NCBI GenBank assembly: GCA_963621245.1 | Contig: CAVFCW010000009.1 | Location: 13,319-77,318 of the forward strand | DNA: 64,000 bases | DNA from: SIG603 sp963621245 | GTDB lineage: Bacteria > Bacillota > Clostridia > Oscillospirales > Acutalibacteraceae | Direction of reading: 5' to 3' | Translations under genes and position numbers: made by a program | Notes under the pieces: generated by a model | Seen by the model: the letters and a program-made list of their open reading frames with translations, nothing else | What the model was told of the DNA's origin: nothing | The model's database searches: none | Part shown: piece by piece, positions 52,068-60,897 of the stretch | Numbering within the stretch: position 1 is the stretch's first letter | How the letters are laid out: every line of letters starts with the position of its first letter

Positions 52068-52954
52068 GACTTTGACCTCCTTATGAAGGACAAAACAGAA
52101 TTTTTGACGCCATTTTTATCCTGCTCTTCGGGCAAAAGATAAGAATAGAGCTTTCTTCTGAGCGAATCCTTCGAGAAGTCTCTTTCAAGCTCGCCGTTCA
52201 CGGCAATTGAAATCTGAGCAGTTTCCTCGGATACTATGACGATAACGGCGTCCGAATCTTCGCTCATACCTATTCCGGCACGGTGTCTTGTTCCAAGAGA
52301 AGCACTGAGACTGTCGTTCTTTGTGAGCGGCAAAATGCATCCGGCACAAAGAACTTTGCCGTTTCTTATAATCATTGCACCGTCATGAAGCGGAGCTTTG
52401 TTGAAAAAGATGTTGCCGATAATCTGACCGCTTGCGTCGGCATTGATAATCGTGCCTGTCTCGACTATTTCGTTTAAATTTGTCTCCCTTTCGAAAATGA
52501 TGAGAGCGCCCATTTTAAGTCCCTGAAGAATCTGCACGGCGTCGCAGACAGCATTGATTGCCTCTCTTGTCTGCTTAACATATTCCTCGTTAGTTCCGCC
52601 GCCAAAAAATGAGCTGAACTTTGAGCCGAAGTCCGATCTTCCTATTTGCTCGAGTGCCTTTCTTATCTCAGGCTGGAAAACGATGAGCACGGCAATAAAG
52701 GCGTACTGGAAGAAGTACGACAAAAGACTCGTGACCATCTGAAGCTTGAAAACATTCGATAAGAAAAAGAATACAGCAAGCAAAATCAAGCCTTTTACAA
52801 GCTGGCCGGCTCTCGAATCTCTGAAAAGACAAATGACGAGGTAAGCTATGAGCGTTACTATCGCAATGTCGAACAGATCACGCACGGTAAAGCTTTGCAA
52901 CAGACTAACAAATACCTTTGTGTAATCGGATATCAGCGAAAAAATATACTGCAT
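52064..52954 (-). CDS. cdaA: Diadenylate cyclase CdaA
   Basis: 296 aa. Three N-terminal membrane helices (about 25-90) and a DisA_N cyclase domain (about 95-270) with the catalytic DGA (191-193) and RHR (223-225) motifs. Makes c-di-AMP from two ATP; c-di-AMP controls potassium uptake and cell-wall homeostasis in Firmicutes. GGGAGG before the ATG. The usual third gene, glmM, is absent downstream. Confidence 0.95.
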   Translation of the reverse strand: MQYIFSLISDYTKVFVSLLQSFTVRDLFDIAIVTLIAYLVICLFRDSRAGQLVKGLILLAVFFFLSNVFKLQMVTSLLSYFFQYAFIAVLIVFQPEIRKALEQIGRSDFGSKFSSFFGGGTNEEYVKQTREAINAVCDAVQILQGLKMGALIIFERETNLNEIVETGTIINADASGQIIGNIFFNKAPLHDGAMIIRNGKVLCAGCILPLTKNDSLSASLGTRHRAGIGMSEDSDAVIVIVSEETAQISIAVNGELERDFSKDSLRRKLYSYLLPEEQDKNGVKNSVLSFIRRSKS

Positions 52955-53089
52955 TCAGTCAATCCTCCCTTTTCAAATTTTGATTGACATAATCCATACA
53001 AATTAATAATAACACAGCCCACAAAATATTAAAAGCAAAAAAAGAAGAAATTTACCCCTCACTTTTTGCTTACTCTGCCGAAAAATTAA

Positions 53090-53115
53090 AAAGGAGAACC
53101 GTTCGGCTCTCCTTT
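53090..53115 (-). terminator. Terminator of the FtsX/ATPase operon
   Basis: Minus strand AAAGGAGAGCCG / CGGTTCTCCTTT hairpin (mismatch inside) followed by TTAATTTTTC, 18 bases after the ATPase stop. Confidence 0.8.
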
Positions 53116-53132
53116 CATCTGTCAATTTTGTT

Positions 53133-53798
53133 TTACGGACTTACCTTACCGTCAGATATTCTCAGCACCCTGTCAGCGCCTTTTGCAATGGACTCGTCGT
53201 GTGTGATAACAATCACGCATTTTTCCTTTTCGTGCGCCAGAGATTTAAGTATGTTTATTACGGTTTTTCCGTTCTCGCTGTCGAGGTTTCCCGTCGGCTC
53301 GTCCGCAAGAATAACTTTAGAATCGCACGCAAGCGCTCTTGCAACGGCAACTCTTTGCTGTTCGCCGCCCGACATCATCTTGGGGAACTGCTTGAAGATC
53401 TTTTCTTTAAGTCCCACGGACAAAAGAAGCTCCTCGGCACGCTTTTCTGCTTCCTTATTCGGCACTTTGTTTAGTTGCATGGGATACATAACATTTTCCC
53501 TAGCCGTCAAAAGCGGAAAAAGGTTGAAACTCTGATAAATAACCGAAATATCTTTTCTTCTCAGTTCACTTCTGTCGATATCTTTTGTTGCCTTGCCGTC
53601 AAAAAGTATCTCGCCGTCTGTCGGCAAATCAAGTCCTGCCAAAAGTGAGAGAAGCGTGGTTTTTCCGCTACCCGAGCGTCCGATTATCGCATGAAAACAT
53701 CCGCTCTCGAAACCGTAGGAAATATCCGTCAGAGCTTTAACGGTCTGATATTTGCTCCTGTATTCGTAATCAACGTTTTTTACTTCAAAAATACTCAT
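53133..53798 (-). CDS. ABC transporter ATP-binding protein (FtsE/LolD type)
   Basis: 221 aa. Walker A GRSGSGKTT (about 40-48), signature MSGGEQQRVAVARAL (about 142-156), Walker B VILADEPTGNLD, switch His in VITHDES. Third gene after two FtsX-type permeases; AGGAG precedes the ATG. Confidence 0.95.
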   Translation of the reverse strand: MSIFEVKNVDYEYRSKYQTVKALTDISYGFESGCFHAIIGRSGSGKTTLLSLLAGLDLPTDGEILFDGKATKDIDRSELRRKDISVIYQSFNLFPLLTARENVMYPMQLNKVPNKEAEKRAEELLLSVGLKEKIFKQFPKMMSGGEQQRVAVARALACDSKVILADEPTGNLDSENGKTVINILKSLAHEKEKCVIVITHDESIAKGADRVLRISDGKVSP

Positions 53799-53813
53799 AT
53801 TATTACTCCTGTA

Positions 53814-55034
53814 TCACTCGGAAGACGTGAGAATGCTTATAACATTGGTGCGAAGCAGTGTGAGAACCGCAAAGGCACATCCCAAAAGATAGAACGGAAC
53901 GAACACCAAGATGCAAAATGCCGTGGATATTCCTTGCGAAAATACCAAAAGCACCGTTGCCGCCGATAATAACGCTCCGAAAAAGCATATCACTGCCGAC
54001 TCGAGAAGCATGGTTATAAATATGCCGCTCTTTGATACTCCGAGGGAACAGTTTATCGCAATTTCTCCGCGCCTTGACTGCATGAGAAGATAAGACGAAA
54101 GAAAAGCTATAAGCACAACCGAAACGAATATCGGATAGTAGAGCGTATTAAGCATTCCTATGTTCTTGATGAGCGGTTCGCTAACTCTGATGTAAACTCC
54201 GTCAGTGATTATGCAAGAATTTCCCCACTGCGCAGTCGAACTTGTCTTTCTCTGGCACTCGACCATTTTAATGTCCTCGAGAAGCGAGACAAGACTGTTA
54301 ATATCATCGGGATTGTTTACCTTGAACTCGGCACTTGTCGGCCAAGTGTGATAATTCTGCTCCTCTGCCATATTGCGAAGCGTTCTGAAAGATGTTATAA
54401 ATCCTACGCCCGTGGGAATTTTCTCGCTTTCGATACTCACAAACGAACCGACTATCTTAAAAGTGTGCTCACCCGAATAAAAAGAACCGCCGTTCTCACG
54501 CTTTGTGTAAAACACCTTTGTGAATTCGTCGCCGAGCTTTAAGCCCTCGTTTTTCATCATTTCCTCGCTCATAACGCAGTAATAACCGTCGCCCGAGAAA
54601 AGATTTCCGTCAAAACCGTCGATGTACTCAATCTCGTTTTCGCCGAAAAGAGAATCGTTTGTTACGCCCGAGGCTACTCCCATACCGGAAATCTGAGCAG
54701 AATTGAGTTTCACCCTCGATACCATATCATCATAATATAGTGCACTTGTTACATAAACAACTGGCGTGACATAACCGCTGTTCTCGATTTTATCAAGCTT
54801 GTTTGTATCGATTATAAGTCCCGTTGTCTGCGTTCCGGAGATATTGCAAAGCTTAAGCCTTATATCGATATCGTCGGTAAGTGATTGCAGCTCACTTTCC
54901 TGTTTTCCGAGAAATCCCGAATAAATCACGAGGAACGCCGACAAAACCATAACAACGGCAAGTGCGATTATGCTCTTTCCCTTGTTTCGCGTGATGTTTC
55001 TCATCACATTTTGAAGAATAAACATATCACTCAC
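53814..55034 (-). CDS. FtsX-like ABC permease
   Basis: 406 aa. N-terminal helix (about 18-38), extracellular domain (about 40-270), and three helices at the C-terminus (about 285-400; NTLYYPIFVSVVLIAFLSSYLLM, EIAINCSLGVSKSGIFITMLLES). Four-helix layout of MacB/FtsX permeases. Start overlaps the preceding permease by eight bases. Substrate unknown. Confidence 0.9.
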   Translation of the reverse strand: MSDMFILQNVMRNITRNKGKSIIALAVVMVLSAFLVIYSGFLGKQESELQSLTDDIDIRLKLCNISGTQTTGLIIDTNKLDKIENSGYVTPVVYVTSALYYDDMVSRVKLNSAQISGMGVASGVTNDSLFGENEIEYIDGFDGNLFSGDGYYCVMSEEMMKNEGLKLGDEFTKVFYTKRENGGSFYSGEHTFKIVGSFVSIESEKIPTGVGFITSFRTLRNMAEEQNYHTWPTSAEFKVNNPDDINSLVSLLEDIKMVECQRKTSSTAQWGNSCIITDGVYIRVSEPLIKNIGMLNTLYYPIFVSVVLIAFLSSYLLMQSRRGEIAINCSLGVSKSGIFITMLLESAVICFFGALLSAATVLLVFSQGISTAFCILVFVPFYLLGCAFAVLTLLRTNVISILTSSE

Positions 55035-56907
55035 CCGCCCTTTGCAAAAGCTTCATCGGTTCGGTGCTTACTATCTTGTAGGCAGCGCCGCCCGAAATCA
55101 TTAACGATACCGCCAAAACGCAAGCCGCCGAAAGAGCAAACGGCTTGGGATTGAAGCTGTAATCCACCGTATACTCGTAGCCGCCGTTAGAAACCTTGAC
55201 ATCGCTATAAAGTCTCGATACGCCCGACTCCTGTGCGCTGTTGTAAGCCGCCTCGCTTATCTTGTCAACAGACAATGCGCCCGCAAGACTTCCAACCGCC
55301 GTGCCGACAACGACAACCGTCATAACGCTTAAAATAAGTCTTGCGGCACTTCTCTTAATTCCCGTGCCGAGCGAGATGCTTATAGCCGCTTCGCTCTTCT
55401 TTCTCACAATCTGCAAGAACGAGAAAAGAATCAATATGCTCAAAGCACTGACCGCACCGCTCACAAGAAGTATCACGGAAATTCTCAAAACCGACTTCGT
55501 TCCCTTTGCGATTGTGGTGTATCCCATATCGTCAAACTCGATATCGAGGTTATCAAGTCCGAGTGCGTCAAAATTCGTCAAAAAAGTATCGATTGTGCCG
55601 TTCTCGATAACAAACGAACAGGTTTCGTGCGAGAGTACGCTGCCCTGTAAAATCGGGTAGTCGTCCATATTTACCGATTTTGAGGGGATTATAACTGCCT
55701 CGTCCGGCATATAATACTCGGAATCGATTTTATCCTGTTCCTGATTTTTAGAGTAATAAACTCCGACAATCTCGTATTCTTCACCCTCCGACTGCATAAA
55801 TCCATCACTCGGCCAGAGATCGTTTGTCCAAACGCCTCGCTTTGAGTAAGAAACGAGCATCGGCTTTTCACAGTAATAGCGTGAGTACGGCGTAATGGTT
55901 ATCTTATCGCCTATCGTAACATAGTTTCCGTCACCGTCTTGGTTCGTTGTCTCGCTAATAAGGCAAACCTTAGCGCCGCTTTCGTATTCCTCCTCGGTTA
56001 TCGCTCTGCCCTTGACTATGACCGCTTCGCTCTCGTCAAAAGCTGGGTAAGTCTCAAGACTCTCAACAGGCATAACGGCAAATGTGTTGTCGTCCGTCAT
56101 AAATTTGAGGTCATCGGTAACCGTCTGATATTTTTTGCCAAGTTCCGTATCAAAGAAATCATCGGAATATTCCGCAACGGACGGGAGTCTCTCGGTCTCG
56201 GTGCTGTATTCGTCCGCACTTACCGATAAATAGGGCGTCTGAGCAAAGAGAGATATATTTGATGTACCCGTGCCCGTCTCGCTCGTCTCCGAGAACCAAC
56301 CGATATAAAGTTTGCCCTCTTCGAGTTTCTGTGGCTCCTCGCCGTTCGTCCCCTCACAGCTTATAAGCACAAGACTCTTGTAGGTAAAATCGGCATATTT
56401 GTTTCCCCAGAGAATTTCCTCAACTTCTATTCTGTTCTGCTCAACGTTATATTCTCCGCTTTCCACCTCTTCGTCTGTCGGCACGAGAATGAAATCTCTT
56501 GTCGGCTTAAAGACAATCAGCGTGCGTAGATATTTATTGTACTGAGCGTAGTTGCTCGTTTTAATCGCTTTTCCCGTGCTTGAGCGGTACATATGCGAGA
56601 GAAGAACCGGCATATGCTCGGGAGCGGAAACATAATCAAGCCCTGTAAGGCTATCAAGCTTTACGGGAGCGGAGTAGTAAGCCTCCTCGTAAGTATCCGT
56701 GCCGTCAACCACGGTTTTGGTCGAATCGGGATTTTGTCCGATTGTTCCAACCGTGACAAAGTTTGAGTCGATCTCGTCCAAAATTGAAAGGCTCTGTGAG
56801 CAAAGCTGAACGCCGACCGACAAGAGAACCACTGCAAGCGCAATAAGCACAATGAAAAGCACCGTTCTCAATGGCGTTCGCACAAGCTGTTTTAATACAA
56901 ATTTCAA
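55027..56907 (-). CDS. FtsX-like ABC permease, larger paralogue
   Basis: 626 aa, TTG start at 56907 with AAGGTGATAGC before it. N-terminal helix (RTVLFIVLIALAVVLLSVG), a very long extracellular domain (about 40-460), then FtsX helices (about 470-615; SLGTGIKRSAARLILSVMTVVVVG). Forms a heteromeric exporter or lipoprotein-release-like complex with the next two genes; no adaptor is in this operon. Confidence 0.9.
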   Translation of the reverse strand: MKFVLKQLVRTPLRTVLFIVLIALAVVLLSVGVQLCSQSLSILDEIDSNFVTVGTIGQNPDSTKTVVDGTDTYEEAYYSAPVKLDSLTGLDYVSAPEHMPVLLSHMYRSSTGKAIKTSNYAQYNKYLRTLIVFKPTRDFILVPTDEEVESGEYNVEQNRIEVEEILWGNKYADFTYKSLVLISCEGTNGEEPQKLEEGKLYIGWFSETSETGTGTSNISLFAQTPYLSVSADEYSTETERLPSVAEYSDDFFDTELGKKYQTVTDDLKFMTDDNTFAVMPVESLETYPAFDESEAVIVKGRAITEEEYESGAKVCLISETTNQDGDGNYVTIGDKITITPYSRYYCEKPMLVSYSKRGVWTNDLWPSDGFMQSEGEEYEIVGVYYSKNQEQDKIDSEYYMPDEAVIIPSKSVNMDDYPILQGSVLSHETCSFVIENGTIDTFLTNFDALGLDNLDIEFDDMGYTTIAKGTKSVLRISVILLVSGAVSALSILILFSFLQIVRKKSEAAISISLGTGIKRSAARLILSVMTVVVVGTAVGSLAGALSVDKISEAAYNSAQESGVSRLYSDVKVSNGGYEYTVDYSFNPKPFALSAACVLAVSLMISGGAAYKIVSTEPMKLLQRAGE

Positions 56908-56982
56908 GCTATCACCTTTTTTGCAGTAATGTTAGTGTTTTCCAAGTTATTGTAATACCGCAAATTTAATCAGTCAACAAAA

Positions 56983-57015
56983 AATCCGCCGAGACTTTTT
57001 ATGTCTCGACGGATT
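56983..57015 (-). terminator. Terminator of the decarboxylase operon
   Basis: AATCCGTCGAGAC / GTCTCGGCGGATT on the minus strand (one G-U) with a seven-base loop, followed by TTTTGTTGAC; 24 bases after the alpha subunit stop. Confidence 0.92.
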
Positions 57016-57038
57016 AAATTCAGTTTATCCTAATGAAA

Positions 57039-58481
57039 TCAGAAGTTTCCGTTTGTTAAGTCGTCAACGACGAGTGTTCTCGGAGAATTATCGTCTGCCT
57101 TCGCAGCTGCTGCCGGCTGTGCTGCAGGTGCTGCTGCTTCGGGCTGCGGATTATTTCTCTGCTCCCAGAACTTGAGGTATACCTGCGGGAAGAGTGCATA
57201 GGAGAGAACATCCTCTTCGCACTTTGCCTTGTCGCCAACCTCTGCTCTGATCTTTTCAAGCTCGGGCTCGAGAAGGTCTGCGGGACGGCATGTGATAACC
57301 TCGTCATCACCGATGCACTTCTTGCGAACTTCCTCGTTTACCTTTCCGGGAAGCTGACCGTACTCACCGCGGAGAATACCCTTGGACTCCTTCGGAACCA
57401 ACTTGTATCTCTCGCCCATGATAACGTTCATAACTGCCTGAGTACCGACAATCTGAGATGACGGTGTGACAAGCGGAGGATAACCAAAGTCCTCACGAAC
57501 TCTCGGAACCTCAGCAAGTGCCTCATAGTACTTATCTTCCTTGCCAGCCTGCTTGAGCTGAGAAACAAGGTTAGAAAGCATTCCGCCCGGTACCTGATAG
57601 AGAAGAGTGTTTGTATCAACGTGAAGAACCTTCGGGTTAACGTTGAGTCTCTCTGCTACGCCTCTGAAGTGAGCTGCAACATCGGAAAGTTTTGCAAGGT
57701 CAAGACCTGTATCGCGGCTTGTGCCCTGGAGTGTTGCAACCATAGACTCGGTTGTCGGGTTAGATGTACCGTTAGCAAGGGGTGAAAGTGCGCAGTCAAC
57801 GATATCTACGCCTGCCTGAGCAGCCATAAGGTTAACCATGTCACCTGTACCTGTTGTGTTGTGAGTGTGAAGATGAATCGGAACGTTTACGTTCTCCTTG
57901 AGCTTCTTGATGAGGCTGTAAGCGTCATAAGGAAGAAGAAGGTTAGCCATGTCCTTAATGCAGATTGTGTCTGCACCCATGCTCTCGAGTGTCTTAGCGA
58001 GGTTCACGAAGTACTCCTCGTTGTGAACAGGAGATGTTGTGTAGGAGAAGCAAGCCTCAGCGTGTCCGCCGTACTTCTTGATTGACTTCATAGCAGTCTC
58101 GAGGTTTCTCGGGTCGTTAAGTGCATCGAATACACGAACAACGGAGATACCGTTCTCGATTGACTTTTCAACAAATTCCTCAACTATATCGTCTGCGTAA
58201 TGTCTGTAACCGAGGAGGTTCTGACCACGGAGAAGCATCTGAAGAGGTGTCTTCGGCATGTGCTTCTTGAGAGTACGGAGTCTCTCCCACGGATCCTCGT
58301 TGAGGTATCTCATACAAACGTCGAATGTAGCACCGCCCCAGCACTCGAGTGACCAGTAGCCGATATCATCGAGCTTCTCAAGAGCGGGAAGCATGTCATC
58401 AATCGTCATTCTTGTAGCAGCCTGAGACTGATGAGCGTCACGGAGTATAGTATCGGTAATCTTCAGTGGGTTCTTTGCCAT
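57039..58481 (-). CDS. Oxaloacetate (or related) decarboxylase alpha / carboxyltransferase subunit
   Basis: 480 aa. HMGL-like carboxyltransferase TIM barrel (about 5-290): TDTILRDAHQS, biotin-carboxyl Lys in CIKDMANLL (about K178), metal His pair in HLHTHNTTG; then the PYC/OADA conserved domain (about 300-430). The C-terminus has an Ala/Pro linker but no biotin domain; the biotin carrier is the separate gene at 59729. Together with the beta and gamma subunits it decarboxylates oxaloacetate to pyruvate while exporting Na+. Sequence closeness to pyruvate carboxylase subunit B means the physiological direction is not certain. Confidence 0.9.
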   Translation of the reverse strand: MAKNPLKITDTILRDAHQSQAATRMTIDDMLPALEKLDDIGYWSLECWGGATFDVCMRYLNEDPWERLRTLKKHMPKTPLQMLLRGQNLLGYRHYADDIVEEFVEKSIENGISVVRVFDALNDPRNLETAMKSIKKYGGHAEACFSYTTSPVHNEEYFVNLAKTLESMGADTICIKDMANLLLPYDAYSLIKKLKENVNVPIHLHTHNTTGTGDMVNLMAAQAGVDIVDCALSPLANGTSNPTTESMVATLQGTSRDTGLDLAKLSDVAAHFRGVAERLNVNPKVLHVDTNTLLYQVPGGMLSNLVSQLKQAGKEDKYYEALAEVPRVREDFGYPPLVTPSSQIVGTQAVMNVIMGERYKLVPKESKGILRGEYGQLPGKVNEEVRKKCIGDDEVITCRPADLLEPELEKIRAEVGDKAKCEEDVLSYALFPQVYLKFWEQRNNPQPEAAAPAAQPAAAAKADDNSPRTLVVDDLTNGNF

Positions 58482-58510
58482 TTTTGATTCTTACCTTTCT
58501 TATAGATTAA

Positions 58511-59683
58511 TTACTTTCCGAACAGGGAGATGAATACGCCTGCAGCAACTGCAGAACCGATAACACCTGCAACGTTCGGGCCCATAGCGTGCATCAAAAG
58601 GAAGTTGGTCGGATCAGCCTTGGAACCGACATTCTGAGATACACGAGCTGCCATAGGAACAGCAGAAACACCGGCAGAACCGATGAGCGGATTGATCTTG
58701 TCCTTGAGGAAGATGTTCATGATCTTTGCGAATACAACACCTGCTGCTGTAGCAAATGCGAATGCACAGATACCCATAACAAGAATCTTGAGGGTCTCAG
58801 CCTTAAGGAAGTTAGCTGCTGTAGCTGTAGCACCGACGGAAATTCCGAGGAAGATTGTAACGATGTTCATAAGCTCGTTCTGAGCTGTCTTGGAAATTCT
58901 GTCGATAACGCCTGACTCTGTTGCGAGGTTACCGAACATGAGGCATCCTACGAGAGATGCAGCATCAGGGAGCATCATAGAAACGAAGATTGTAACAACG
59001 ATCGGGAAGAGAATCTTCTCTGTCTTGGAGATGGAGCGAAGCTGCTTCATCTTGATCTTGCGCTCTTTCTCTGTTGTGAGGAGTTTCATGATAGGAGGCT
59101 GAATAACAGGAACAAGAGCCATGTAGGAGTAAGCGGCAATTGCGATAGCACCTAAGAGCTCAGGAGCGAGCTTAGATGTAACGAAGATAGCCGTAGGACC
59201 GTCTGCACCACCGATGATACCGATGGAAGAAGACTGCTTCTCTGTGAAGCCCAAAAGTCTGGAACCGACATATGTGATGAAGATACCGAACTGAGCGGCT
59301 GCACCTAAAAGAAGTGACTTGGGGTTGGCAATGAGGGGACCGAAGTCTGTCATAGCACCAACGCCCATGAAGATAAGGCAGGGATAAATTCCGAGCTTAA
59401 CGCCGAGGTAGAGATAGTCGATAAGACCAGTGTTAGCTGTCTCGGCAAAGAGATCCCAGTGAACATGACCGTCAGCAAAAAGCTCTGCGTGGTACATGCC
59501 AGCGCCGGGAAGGTTTGTTAAAAGCATACCGAATGCGATAGGAAGAAGGAGCATCGGCTCATACTTCTTGACTATTGCAAGGTAAAGAAGCACGCAGGAA
59601 ATTGCGAGCATAACAAGCTGAAGCGGATTGTTAGCTGCCTGAGCAAAACCTGTGCTGCTTAAGAAATTCTGAATAGCTTCCAT
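58511..59683 (-). CDS. Sodium ion-translocating decarboxylase beta subunit
   Basis: 390 aa, about ten membrane helices. The catalytic/Na+-binding segment GGADGPTAIFVTSKLAP (about 160-176) and the second half motif GVSAVPMAARVSQ are those of OadB/MmdB/GcdB. It cleaves carboxybiotin and uses the energy to pump Na+ out. AAAGGAG precedes the ATG. Confidence 0.96.
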   Translation of the reverse strand: MEAIQNFLSSTGFAQAANNPLQLVMLAISCVLLYLAIVKKYEPMLLLPIAFGMLLTNLPGAGMYHAELFADGHVHWDLFAETANTGLIDYLYLGVKLGIYPCLIFMGVGAMTDFGPLIANPKSLLLGAAAQFGIFITYVGSRLLGFTEKQSSSIGIIGGADGPTAIFVTSKLAPELLGAIAIAAYSYMALVPVIQPPIMKLLTTEKERKIKMKQLRSISKTEKILFPIVVTIFVSMMLPDAASLVGCLMFGNLATESGVIDRISKTAQNELMNIVTIFLGISVGATATAANFLKAETLKILVMGICAFAFATAAGVVFAKIMNIFLKDKINPLIGSAGVSAVPMAARVSQNVGSKADPTNFLLMHAMGPNVAGVIGSAVAAGVFISLFGK

Positions 59684-59728
59684 GTGATTTTACTCCTTTG
59701 AATTAAATTGCTTGCGGTTTGTTTGCGA

Positions 59729-60082
59729 TTAAGCAATTGTGCAAAGGACTGCGCCGCCGGCTACTGTTGCACCCTTCTGAACTGCAACAGATGTAACTGT
59801 GCCTGCGATAGGAGCAGGAATCTCGTTCTCCATCTTCATAGCCTCGAGAACTACAACTGCCTGACCAGCCTCAACGTGCTGTCCGACTGTTACGTTTACT
59901 GCGAGGACGTTACCGGGCATCGGAGCTGTAACCTCTGTGCCTGCGCCTGCCGGTGCTGCTGCCGGAGCGGGAGCTGCTGCCGGAGCCGGTGCTGCTACGG
60001 GAGCCTGTGCAGCTGCGCCTGTAACTTCTTCTACTGTTACTTCATAAGCTGTTCCGTTAACATTAACATTATACTTTCTCAT
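59729..60082 (-). CDS. Biotin carrier (BCCP-like) subunit of the decarboxylase
   Basis: 117 aa. Short N-terminal beta part, an Ala/Pro-rich linker (about 23-48) and a biotinyl domain with the AMKM motif; the biotinylated lysine is K83. Carries carboxyl groups between the alpha and beta subunits. Lies 45 bases upstream of the beta subunit. Confidence 0.95.
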   Translation of the reverse strand: MRKYNVNVNGTAYEVTVEEVTGAAAQAPVAAPAPAAAPAPAAAPAGAGTEVTAPMPGNVLAVNVTVGQHVEAGQAVVVLEAMKMENEIPAPIAGTVTSVAVQKGATVAGGAVLCTIA

Positions 60083-60186
60083 AGTGAAAATATTCCTTTC
60101 TTGTCGAGGCTCTTTTTACCTCTTTAAATTAGTACTGAAAATAGTTGATTTTGAGCCTTGCGGCTCGATTAAGATACAAGCTTTTA

Positions 60187-60471
60187 TCAGAGCTTTCTGA
60201 TTGAGTGGATCTTAATACGACCAACATCAGTGCCCATGTCCTCAGCAATAACGGCTGCCATTGCTGCAACGAGCTGCTGCTTGTTTCCCACAGGTGCTGC
60301 CTGAACCGGAGCCGGTGCCGCTGCGGCAGGTGCCGGAGCTGCTGCCTTCTGATTAGCCGTAACCGCGCCCATAATCTTACCCATTATAGTAATAATAAGG
60401 ATAAGGCAGATGAGAACTACGAAAACGGTAATCATACCCATAGCGATAACCATTGGTGTACTTACAGTCAT
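60187..60471 (-). CDS. Decarboxylase gamma subunit (OadG-like)
   Basis: 94 aa from ATG 60471 (AAAGGAGGATAC upstream; the 22 codons before are leader). One membrane helix (about 8-32; MVIAMGMITVFVVLICLILIITI), an Ala/Pro linker and a charged C-terminus. OadG holds the complex together and binds the alpha subunit. First gene of the operon. Confidence 0.88.
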   Translation of the reverse strand: MTVSTPMVIAMGMITVFVVLICLILIITIMGKIMGAVTANQKAAAPAPAAAAPAPVQAAPVGNKQQLVAAMAAVIAEDMGTDVGRIKIHSIRKL

Positions 60472-60579
60472 GCTTTGTATCCTCCTTTCGGATTCATTTT
60501 GATAAACTGAAAAATTTATTATGTGATAGTAGGTCAATTTAATAGATAAACCAATCTACCCCATTATTAAATTGTGATA

Positions 60580-60608
60580 ATAATAACATAATTTAAATTC
60601 ATTTGCAA
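60580..60608 (-). promoter_or_regulatory. Promoter of the sodium-pump decarboxylase operon
   Basis: Minus strand TTGCAA, 17-base spacer, TATTAT with TG one base before it. It lies about 110 bases before the gamma subunit gene, in an AT-rich gap of about 425 bases that also holds the trkA promoter. Confidence 0.6.
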
Positions 60609-60805
60609 CGAATTTGTTTACAATATATTTCCTTATTATGAAGTTTTTTTCTTGACATTTTTCCTCTTTCGTCACATTCCCCAATACAGAAATGATACAC
60701 GGTTATTTTTGTTAAAATTGCCAATTTATATCATTCCTTTTCGGCATTTTTAATAAGAATTAATTATCTTAAAATGTGTTAAGAATCTATTTTTTCAATA
60801 ACTTC

Positions 60806-60833
60806 TTGATATTGCTTTTTGTTGTGATATAAT
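60806..60833 (+). promoter_or_regulatory. Promoter of trkAH
   Basis: TTGATA, 16-base spacer, TATAAT with TG one base before it. The leader of about 58 bases contains the small hairpin GGGC-TAAA-GCCC; it is too short for a c-di-AMP (ydaO) riboswitch. Confidence 0.65.
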
Positions 60834-60897
60834 CTTTTCTGATAAATCTATATTCTTATTAAAGGCGGGCTAAAGCCCCTAATTAGACGGAGAAATT

